Source: Patescibacteria group bacterium (GTDB lineage: Bacteria; Patescibacteriota; Minisyncoccia; Minisyncoccales; CG1-02-41-26). From it: a DNA stretch of 30,488 nucleotides. How positions within the stretch are numbered: position 1 is the stretch's first letter; each line of letters begins with the position of its first letter. Shown piece by piece: positions 9,001-15,154 of this stretch. Below the pieces are notes generated by a model. It was not told the origin of the DNA, did no database searches, and saw only the letters and a list, made by a program, of their open reading frames with translations. The stretch is taken from assembly GCA_018830365.1 (NCBI GenBank), contig JAHJSK010000022.1:1-30488 (forward strand), written 5' to 3'. The translations under genes were made by a program, and so were the position numbers.

Positions 9001-9643
9001 TTGTCTTACCGAGGGGGTGGTGAAAGAAATTAATTTTGAAAAAGGGGAAATTATTATATCTCCTTCCTTGATAAATGAATCTAAAAAAGCAACTGAAATT
9101 AAATATGATTTTCCATTAAATTCTGAAATTTATCTTAAAAAAGGAGACAAAGTAATTCCAGGTCAAATTTTTTCTCCGGGACCTTTGGACTTAGACAAAC
9201 TTTTTAAATTTTCAGGAACAGCGGAAACGCAAACTTATATTATTAAAGAAATTCAAAGGGTCTATGCTGGCGAAGGCATAAGCATTCACGATAAACATTT
9301 GGAAATAATAGCAAGACAAATGTTTTCCAGAGTAAAAATTATTGAACCCGGCGACAGCTTGTGGGTGTCAGATCAAATTGTTTCCCGAGCTGAATTTGAA
9401 GATGTCCAAGCAATGCTTGAAAAAGAAAAAAAGAAAAAAGCTTCTAGTCAGGATATTTTATTTGCTATTTCTAAGGTGGCATTGGCTTCGGACAGCTTTT
9501 TGTCAGCCGCTTCTTTCCAAGAAACTTCACGAGTTTTAATAGAAGCTTGTTTGCGCGGAGAAGAAGATAAATTACGGGGACTCAAAGAGAATGTTATAAT
9601 AGGAAGAATGCTTCCCATAGGCACTGGTTTCCGAAAAGAATAA
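6059..9643 (+). CDS. rpoC: DNA-directed RNA polymerase subunit beta'
   Basis: RpoC carries the catalytic Mg site and the clamp of RNA polymerase. The product is 1194 residues (E. coli 1407), compact like RpoB. The N-terminal zinc ribbon is intact (C59, C61, C74, C77). The catalytic NADFDGDQ is at residues 498-505. The second zinc site has C828, C901, C908 and C911, and the bridge-helix/trigger-loop segment AAGIIAAQSIGEPGTQLTMR with RTRHFGGV follows. ATG 6059 is the natural start because the protein begins with the usual DLKSIKIKLASPEEI. No SD precedes it; a 105-bp heptad array abuts the ATG instead. Its separation from rpoB by two accessory genes means it probably has its own promoter in 5510-6058 or depends on read-through. 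I could not pick out a convincing -35/-10 pair there. Confidence 0.98.
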   Translation: MRTSDLKSIKIKLASPEEILNWSHGEVKKSETINYRTQKPEKDGLFCERIFGPSKDYECYCGKYKGIRYKGVICDRCGVKITRSQERRERMGHINLAAPVSHIWFFKGIPSRIALFLDVSQQKLEGVIYFVNYIVEKVDIEAQKQLLKEIEEKFKKKNDEISRLGLAPKEQKGKEKELKEKCTQAKAEISAIRAFQILSELEYREFSLKYGEIFSAGTGTETLVKIFEKINLKKEIKNLETALEKSPAGETKRFLRRLKFLQGMERNDIRPEWMFLKVLPVLPPDLRPMVQLEGGRYASSDLNDLYRRVINRNNRLKYLLEISAPEVIVRNEKRMLQEAIDSLLDNGMRKTQIATNTASGKRSLKSLADVLTGKQGRFRKNLLGKRVDYSGRSVIASGPDLKLCQCGIPKIMALELFRPFVIKELLDKELAYNVKGASKFIDEKASEVFSILDEVVKTKLVLLNRAPTLHRLGIQAFEPILIEGEAIRIHPFVCKAFNADFDGDQMAVHVPLSREAQNEARTLMMPNKNFLKPSSGLPIVVPTLDAILGCYWLTGKKIEPQKGEKFFSSFDEAIMAHQLDKINLRDQIKVPFEEKNKTQLISTTCGRIIFNSALPLGFSFINEQVDSGKLSNIISKVINNYSGGVIEETLDKIKCLGFEYATFAGMTLGIDDFIVPKEKEKILQEKEREVAIINSQYKKGLISKGEKSSKIIEAWNEAREIIEKLVVANLPKDKLVFSIVDSGARGSWVQLIQICGMKGLVSSPSGRIIEVPIKKSLKEGFNILEFFVSCHGARKGTVDTALRTSASGYLTRRLVDVSHDVIIAEEDCGDEEGREMFRKDAEEVGQDFIFKIVGRVAMEKIQNPKTKTLIVKKGEMINWEKARQIKEAEIAKVKIRSPLSCKNHRGICQKCYGWDMGRNELIKLGEAAGIIAAQSIGEPGTQLTMRTRHFGGVVGGGDITQGLPRVDEILEKRKLKGEGVICLTEGVVKEINFEKGEIIISPSLINESKKATEIKYDFPLNSEIYLKKGDKVIPGQIFSPGPLDLDKLFKFSGTAETQTYIIKEIQRVYAGEGISIHDKHLEIIARQMFSRVKIIEPGDSLWVSDQIVSRAEFEDVQAMLEKEKKKKASSQDILFAISKVALASDSFLSAASFQETSRVLIEACLRGEEDKLRGLKENVIIGRMLPIGTGFRKE

Positions 9644-9670
9644 AGGGTATTTGAGATATAAAGTAAAAAT

Positions 9671-10883
9671 ATGAGAATAAAAAATTTAAATTCAATAAAA
9701 ATTAGCTTAGTTGCAGTTGTGATAATTATTATTGCTATTGTTGCGGTTATTGGAATTTACTGGTGGCAGACAGGAAAAAATTTTGAATTTATGTCTAAGT
9801 TTAGCGACGCCACTCTCTCCGCGGCATCTTTAATGTCTTCACCTTCCGCGTCATCTTTAATGTCTTCACCTTCCGCGTCATCTTTAATGTCTTCGCCTTA
9901 TTTCAAAGTCGCAACTTTTCATATTAATCCCAAAGAAGCTTTAAATTTCAATCCCAAGAAGAATTCGGGTTGGGTTTATATTGCCCAAACAATTCCTGAT
10001 TATCGTGGACAAACTTTTTGGGTAGCAGCAGTGAGATCTTTATCAACTGATGCTACTGATACCTCAGCTCAATTGCTTTATGGGATTACTAACGTTAAAA
10101 CCGGAACATATTATTCCGGCTTTTTAGATGGGGGATCTTTTTCCGAAGACCCAAACAAGGTGAATATTGTTTATACAAAAAACAGGAAAACGATATTAAA
10201 ATTTTGGCAGACAAAGACTGATTTAAATGAGTTTAGATTAGAAGTTAAACTTCCCAAAGAAGGTAATTCTTATTATATGACATCACGATTTCTAACTTTA
10301 AAGCGTCCAATTCTCTACGAAAGCGGCGATGGAATTGTTCCTATGGGTGGCGGCATAGACTCTTTTTATGTATCATTGATTCCTGAAGAGAATTTTTGGA
10401 TTGATTTTCAAAAATTTAATATTTAGCAATCTTTCCCAGATGCAATCTCGCTACGGAGGAATTAATCACCGCTGGATGAGTTTTATATTGAATAAGCCGA
10501 CGGGTCTTCTGCCAGCAGGTACGGTAGGCGTAGGTTGGGAAATTCTAGATGCAAATAATCAGCGCCAACCAGGTGGATATACTAATGTTGATTTACTAAT
10601 TCCGGGTTATCCTCAAATTACCGCGTCAGAATCTCAAATTAATTTATTGAAAATTGATGAACTGCAGACTTGGAATAGTGGACATAAAATTTATTTAAAA
10701 AAATGGAAGTTAATCTATCCCGGTATAAAATTGCTTTTCGAAACCCTTATCCTAAATCAGGAAAATGGAATAATGAATAATTATTTTTATGAAGGAGCAA
10801 TTAAGGTGATGAATTTGGAAACCGGTGAACAAATAGGAACTGGAATATTAGAGCAGACCCATGACGAAGCATCTGATAAATAA
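9671..10883 (+). pseudogene. Frameshifted secreted lipocalin-like (AttH/CrtC family) protein
   Basis: Two overlapping frames read as one protein. 9671-10426 (251 residues) starts with a membrane/signal segment (residues about 11-32, then YWWQTGK), continues with a Ser-rich repeat and enters a beta-rich domain with SGWVYIAQTIPDYRG. It stops at TAG 10424-10426, just after FWIDFQKFNI. The frame shifted by +1 resumes with SNLSQMQSRYGGINHRWMSF and ends at 10883 with WKLIYPG, LNQENG, NNYFYEGAIKV and GTGILEQTHD. The second part matches the C-terminal W...QE...YWEGAV...GYLE signature of AttH/CrtC-type lipocalin-like hydratases, and GGINHRWMSF fits that family's G-x-x-W-x-D-x-x-W core strand. One base inserted near the A5/T3 run at about 10409-10416 explains the break. 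It is either a real pseudogene or a sequencing error. It lies 27 bp after rpoC. Confidence 0.7.
9821..9897 (+). repeat. 27-bp tandem repeat coding a Ser-rich linker
   Basis: Nearly three copies of a 27-bp unit encode (S)ASSLMSSP repeated just after the membrane segment of the lipocalin-like protein. The unit length is a multiple of three, so copy-number change would lengthen or shorten the extracytoplasmic stalk without breaking the frame. Confidence 0.85.
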
Positions 10884-10946
10884 CACATCCCTAAAGGACA
10901 TATATCTATTTTATAATATATCGGAAAGTGTTTATTTGGAAAGCAA

Positions 10947-10980
10947 GCCCCTCACCTTTTTTAAAAAAAAGGTGAGGGGC
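10947..10980. terminator. 16-bp hairpin, possible terminator
   Basis: GCCCCTCACC (10947-10956) pairs with GGTGAGGGGC (10971-10980). The T6/A8 run between them extends the stem to about 16 bp. It is 64 bases after the lipocalin stop. The T-run is inside the stem and not after it, so termination is uncertain. Confidence 0.4.
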
Positions 10981-10998
10981 AAGCGGATGTTTGAGTTC

Positions 10999-11053
10999 AC
11001 CCTGTTAAATGCCCTGAAGGGCAATTCGCCAAAGGCGAATTATTTAACAGGGT
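10999..11053. repeat. Cloverleaf-like element 1 (ACCCTGTTAAAT arms)
   Basis: ACCCTGTTAAAT (10999-11010) pairs exactly with ATTTAACAGGGT (11042-11053). Inside are two complete hairpins, GCCCT-GA-AGGGC (11011-11022) and AATTCGCC-AAA-GGCGAATT (11023-11041). Together they form a three-way junction with no unpaired linker. The element at 19031-19088 has identical outer arms but different inner hairpins. Confidence 0.8.
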
Positions 11054-11089
11054 AAATTAACCGTCCCACTGTTGCGTCTCGCCAAAGCA

Positions 11090-11116
11090 ATTTTTCTCTC
11101 CGAGAAAAATTGCATA
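11090..11116. repeat. GCAATTTTTCTC hairpin, copy 1
   Basis: GCAATTTTTCTC, loop TCC, then its reverse complement GAGAAAAATTGC, followed by ATATCTGG. A second copy at 29177-29203 has the same stem but loop GGA, the reverse complement of this loop, and is followed by ATATTTGG. Each lies upstream of a gene for a secreted protein. Confidence 0.75.
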
Positions 11117-11260
11117 TCTGGCAAAAATTACGATTTTGTTTAATAGTTTCCTTGTTCGCCGCTATTTGAGATATTATCGGAGCCTGCTTCGTTGGCTAAT
11201 TGGGGCTTGCTTAAAAATAAAATAATTTCGTTTTCGCTTTTTTCTCTACTTGGTAAATCT

Positions 11261-12124
11261 ATGACAAAACAAACTAAAATTATTTTAGGAATTTTGATAG
11301 GATTGATTTTGAGCATTTTGGCGTTGATGACTTATTTTTTGACTCTATTAAAAGAAAAAAAACTATTTGAAGAATTAAAAGAACAAGAAAAATTGCAGCA
11401 ATATCATGTTGATGGTTTGCCAAAGTGGACAGAAAGAACAGAAACGAAAGAAGGTATGTCAAATACATCAACTTCGCCTTACAACACAGCCGAGAATTTT
11501 ATGACAAAAATATTTTCGTCTTATTCAGGAAGCGAAATTGTAGTATCCATGAATTTTCCTGCTCCAACAATAACTAAAGTTAAGATTTTGGGGCTCAGAG
11601 AATTTGATAGAATCGGAATTGAAGGATTGCCTAATATGAGCAAGGCAGGTGAGCCACTTTTACCACTAAAAGGGATAGAGGTTTTGCTTCCCTATAATAA
11701 GGATATCTCAGAAATAGAGGTTTCCTATCCTAAAGAGAGAGTCTTAGAAGGAACATATACCATTGAACCAGCACAATCGGGATATCCTATAGGTTTAGGG
11801 GGGAAATCTAATCCTCCCAAAAAAGAGGTATATGATCAAGAGACTTATATCCCTCAAAAGTTATTTTCTGAAAAATCTACGCAAATGTTCAGGGGATATA
11901 AGATTCTTCCTTTAAATTTGTATCCCGTAAGGTATATTCCTAAGTTTGGCAAACTATATTTTTATCCTCAGATAAGTATCAAAATATTGTTTAAGCCAAA
12001 ATTATTTATAGAATCTTATTCGTCATACAGAGGCTTATTGGAAGATGAGGAGAAAGTAAAAAAAGAAGTTATAAATCCAGAAGTCATCAAGACCTATCCT
12101 AATCCATCAAAATCTTCATTGTGA
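11261..12124 (+). CDS. Secreted gingipain-type propeptide protein lacking the C25 protease domain
   Basis: From ATG 11261 the product is 287 residues. An N-terminal membrane segment (about residues 7-27, ILGILIGLILSILALMTYFL) is followed by a charged linker. From about residue 85 comes a domain with EGLPNMSKAGEPLLP, KGIEVLLPYNKDISEIEV and YTIEPAQSGYP. This is the pattern of the peptidase C25 (gingipain) N-terminal propeptide: a G-xP-xLP strand, then VxLPxxxxxxxV, then the proline-rich PxPAQ segment. In full-length relatives a caspase-like cysteine protease domain follows. Here the frame ends at TGA 12122-12124 after KTYPNPSKSSL, and I see no protease residues in any downstream frame. It is either a truncated gene or a stand-alone propeptide-like surface protein. 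An upstream in-frame TTG (11192) would give 310 residues but lacks support. Confidence 0.7.
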   Translation: MTKQTKIILGILIGLILSILALMTYFLTLLKEKKLFEELKEQEKLQQYHVDGLPKWTERTETKEGMSNTSTSPYNTAENFMTKIFSSYSGSEIVVSMNFPAPTITKVKILGLREFDRIGIEGLPNMSKAGEPLLPLKGIEVLLPYNKDISEIEVSYPKERVLEGTYTIEPAQSGYPIGLGGKSNPPKKEVYDQETYIPQKLFSEKSTQMFRGYKILPLNLYPVRYIPKFGKLYFYPQISIKILFKPKLFIESYSSYRGLLEDEEKVKKEVINPEVIKTYPNPSKSSL

Positions 12125-12199
12125 ACTTCGTTTGATTTTATCCTTTATATTTTTCAATGTTTTCAAAAAATAAAAAATTAAAAGGAATAAAAGGAATAA

Positions 12200-14323
12200 A
12201 TGGAAAAATTAAAAAAAAAGATTAAAAAAAATACTAATAGTAAAGCCGCTTTTTTAAGTCCGCGAATAAAAAATTTAATTGCCGCTGTTTTTTTGTTTGT
12301 TTTAGCTATTTTATTTTTTCTTTCTTTTTTTGATAAAGCCAAGCAAGGAGGAAAATTTATTTTTATTTTTTTTAATTTTCTTGTCGGGAAAACTGTTTTT
12401 TTTATCCCTTTATTTTTAATTTTAATTGGCTTACTGCTTATAAAGCCGCAAGAAAGAAAAATTTTCATTCCTGTTTTTGCTGGATTGATTATTTTAATTT
12501 TAGCTCTCTCGGGTTTAATGGAAATTTTGGACACAAATCAGGAGAGGGCTGGCGGTATTTTGGGTTATGGTTTGGCATGGCCCTTTTTGAAATTTTTTGG
12601 AAATTTAGCAAGTATTGTTTTGTTTTTATCTTTGATTTTTATTTCCTTTTTAATTCTTTGGGATTTTATTCCTCAAAAATTAAAAAAAGATAAAGAAGTT
12701 AGCGATGGCATTATAGGGGAAGAAATAAAAAAACAGGAAAAAACAAAACAGCCATTTTTTAAATTAAATTTGCCTAAATTAAATTTAGAAAAAACAGACG
12801 AGAAAAAAGAATCGCAAAAAATTCCTTTTCAAATAAAAAACAAAAAAGAAATTTTCGCGCAGGAATTTAACAGCGGGTACAAAGTGCCGCCCATTGAATT
12901 CCTTTCCACTTTTAAACAAACGCCTTTAACGAGCGACATAAAAAATACTTCTTTAATAATCCAAAAAACATTGGCTAATTTTGGCATTCCTGTTGAAATG
13001 GGAGAAGTGAATGTCGGCCCTACGGTAACTCAATACACTCTTGCGCCTACCGAAGGCGTTAAAATAACAAAAATTACTGTTCTTAATAATGATTTAGCAT
13101 TAGCATTGGCAGCGCATCCAATTCGTATAGAAGCCCCTATCCCGGGAAAGTCCTTAGTGGGAATTGAAGTCCCCAATAAAGAAAGAGCCCTTGTGGGTTT
13201 AAGGGAATTAATTTCTCAATCAAAATTTCAAGAATCCGAGCCCTTGGTTTTTGCTTTGGGCGAAAATGTTTCAGGGATTTCCACTTTTGGCGATTTGCAA
13301 AAAATGCCTCATCTTTTAGTGGCTGGAAGCACTGGAGCAGGGAAAACAATATTTCTTCAAAGTTTAATTGTAAGTTTAATTTGGCGTAATTCGCCTCAAA
13401 CTTTAAGATTGATTTTAATTGACCCAAAAAGAGTAGAGTTTCCAATTTATAATTCACTGCCGCATCTTTTAACTCCAGTTGTTTTCGATGCGCAAAAAGC
13501 AATTCAGGTTTTAAATTGGTTAGTCAAAGAGATGGAAAGAAGGTTTAAAATTTTAAGCGAAGTTCAAGCTAGAGATATCCAAAGTTTTAATAAGAAAATA
13601 AGCGGCGTCGCGAAATTAGAAGAAGAGTATGGAATCATGCCATATTTTGTTGTGATTATTGATGAATTAGCTGACTTAATGGCAATCAAAGGAAAAGAGG
13701 CGGAAGCTGGAATTATCCGGTTAAGCCAATTAGCGCGAGCAGTCGGGATTCATTTAGTATTGGCAACGCAAAGGCCTTCGGTTGATGTTATTACTGGTTT
13801 AATTAAGGCAAACTTTACTTCACGCATTGCTTTTCTCGCGGCTAGTCAGGTTGATTCCAGGACTATTTTAGACACAACAGGAGCGGAAAATCTTTTGGGA
13901 AATGGAGATATGCTTTTTTTATCATCAGAAATTATCAAGCCCAAAAGAATTCAAGGATGTTTTGTTTCTCAAAAAGAAGTGCAAAAAGTCATTGATTTTA
14001 TTCAAAAAGAAAATAAACCACAGGAACAGGAGGAGGAAGAAATTAAAGAAACATTATCCGCAGAACTTGAAAATACTTCAGAGGAAATTTCAGAGGAAAT
14101 TGATTACGATGACCTGTTGTACGAGGACGCGAAAAAAATAGTTTTTGAATACAAAAAGGCCTCTGCTTCTCTCCTTCAGAGAAGATTAAAAATCGGTTAC
14201 GCGCGAGCGGCTCGGCTTTTGGATATTTTAGAAAACAGAGGAATAATTGGACCTGGGGAAGGAGCAAAACCAAGAGAAGTATATTTAGACCGACAAGACA
14301 AGAATTTGGATTTTGAAATTTGA
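12200..14323 (+). CDS. ftsK: DNA translocase FtsK/SpoIIIE
   Basis: FtsK anchors at the division septum and pumps chromosomal DNA, helping dimer resolution and segregation. The 707-residue protein has about four membrane segments in the first 160 residues and a charged linker (about 160-230). The translocase motor follows, with Walker A GSTGAGKT at residues 376-383, FtsK landmarks LILIDPKRVEFPIYNSLPHL, Walker B VVIIDELADLM, and GIHLVLATQRPSVDVITGLI. The last about 65 residues (DDLLYEDAKKIVFEYKKASA to the end) are the winged-helix gamma domain that reads polar DNA sequences. All parts of a minimal FtsK are present. Its TGA stop falls inside a short heptad array (14311-14338). There is no clear SD before ATG 12200. 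Confidence 0.96.
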   Translation: MEKLKKKIKKNTNSKAAFLSPRIKNLIAAVFLFVLAILFFLSFFDKAKQGGKFIFIFFNFLVGKTVFFIPLFLILIGLLLIKPQERKIFIPVFAGLIILILALSGLMEILDTNQERAGGILGYGLAWPFLKFFGNLASIVLFLSLIFISFLILWDFIPQKLKKDKEVSDGIIGEEIKKQEKTKQPFFKLNLPKLNLEKTDEKKESQKIPFQIKNKKEIFAQEFNSGYKVPPIEFLSTFKQTPLTSDIKNTSLIIQKTLANFGIPVEMGEVNVGPTVTQYTLAPTEGVKITKITVLNNDLALALAAHPIRIEAPIPGKSLVGIEVPNKERALVGLRELISQSKFQESEPLVFALGENVSGISTFGDLQKMPHLLVAGSTGAGKTIFLQSLIVSLIWRNSPQTLRLILIDPKRVEFPIYNSLPHLLTPVVFDAQKAIQVLNWLVKEMERRFKILSEVQARDIQSFNKKISGVAKLEEEYGIMPYFVVIIDELADLMAIKGKEAEAGIIRLSQLARAVGIHLVLATQRPSVDVITGLIKANFTSRIAFLAASQVDSRTILDTTGAENLLGNGDMLFLSSEIIKPKRIQGCFVSQKEVQKVIDFIQKENKPQEQEEEEIKETLSAELENTSEEISEEIDYDDLLYEDAKKIVFEYKKASASLLQRRLKIGYARAARLLDILENRGIIGPGEGAKPREVYLDRQDKNLDFEI

Positions 14324-14411
14324 AAAAATTTACAATTTGCTTTTAAGTATTTTTAATATAAAATATAATTATGACAAAGAAAAAAGAAGAAGATCAAAAT
14401 ATATTTTACTT

Positions 14412-14732
14412 ATGGAAAACATGCAAGTAAAAATTAGAAAAATAAGGAATCAAATTGTTAAAAATTATAATCCTCAAAAAATTATTCTTTTTGGTTCTTT
14501 TGCTTTTGAGAAACAAAATCCAAACAGCGATGTTGATTTGTTGATAATCAAAGAGACCAAAAAGGATCATTATAAAAGAATTCCCGAAGTAAGGGCGTGT
14601 CTACATAATATAAATCAGGCATTTGATATTTTAGTGATGACTCCAAGAGAAATTGAGAAAAGATTAAAACTCGGCGACTTTTTTATTGAAGAAATAATGA
14701 AAAAAGGCGAAGTTTTGTATGAGAGAAAATAA
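14412..14732 (+). CDS. MNT-type minimal nucleotidyltransferase (antitoxin)
   Basis: The 106-residue protein has the minimal nucleotidyltransferase signature: GS at residues 28-29 (IILFGSFAF), then D40 and D42 in NSDVDLLII, and a third Asp in AFDILVMTP. In MNT-HEPN toxin-antitoxin pairs this protein neutralises the HEPN toxin, in characterised cases by adding AMP to it. ATG 14412 is preferred over an upstream in-frame TTG at 14313, which would overlap ftsK and translate a heptad array. The HEPN gene overlaps its last 14 bases, indicating translational coupling. Confidence 0.85.
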   Translation: MENMQVKIRKIRNQIVKNYNPQKIILFGSFAFEKQNPNSDVDLLIIKETKKDHYKRIPEVRACLHNINQAFDILVMTPREIEKRLKLGDFFIEEIMKKGEVLYERK

Positions 14733-15120
14733 TTCTAAAAAATTAGCCAAAGAATGGTTTAAAATTGGAGATAATGAATTTGATTTTGCAAAAGCAGGAT
14801 TTGAAGAGTTAAATGCTTTTTATCCTCAAATTTGTTTTTTGTTTCAGCAGGCAGTAGAAAAATATTTAAAAGGATTTTTGGTTTATTATCAAAAAAAGTT
14901 TCCCAAAATTCACGATTTAACAGAGTTGGCTAAATTTTGTTCTAAAATAGATAAAGAATTTTTGGAATTTTTACCAAAAACAGACATTTTAAGCCAGTAT
15001 TATTTGACATCAAGATACCCATTGGAATACCGAGAAGCAGGAAAAAAAGAAGCTCAAGAAGCGTTAGAAATTGCAGAGGAAATTATCAATATTATTGAAA
15101 TAAAATTAAGGGATTTTTAG
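14719..15120 (+). CDS. HEPN-domain protein (partner of the MNT protein)
   Basis: The 133-residue helical protein has the HEPN pattern: KEWFKIGDNEFDFAKAGFEE, then FLFQQAVEKYLKGFLVYYQ, FPKIHDLTELAKFC and a final helix with SRYPLEYREAGKKEAQEALE. HEPN proteins of this kind are RNases or RNase-like toxins, or nucleotide-binding partners. I do not find the RX4-6H catalytic motif, so RNase activity is uncertain. It overlaps the MNT gene by 14 bp in the order transferase then HEPN. Confidence 0.85.
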   Translation: MRENNSKKLAKEWFKIGDNEFDFAKAGFEELNAFYPQICFLFQQAVEKYLKGFLVYYQKKFPKIHDLTELAKFCSKIDKEFLEFLPKTDILSQYYLTSRYPLEYREAGKKEAQEALEIAEEIINIIEIKLRDF

Positions 15121-15154
15121 TAAATTTTTATATTTTGTATTTGCTCAAAAAATT

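Larger units (their letters stand above)
10884..11260. repeat. 377-bp gene-free stretch with three structured repeats
   Basis: I see no convincing gene here. It holds an A/T-extended hairpin (10947-10980), a cloverleaf-like element (10999-11053) and a 12-bp hairpin (11090-11116). A TTG-initiated extension of the downstream gene (from 11192) is possible but unlikely. Confidence 0.65.

Noticed and set aside
10861..11055. 64-codon open frame after the lipocalin-like gene
   Set aside because: It runs through a hairpin and the cloverleaf repeat, and its composition follows the repeats.
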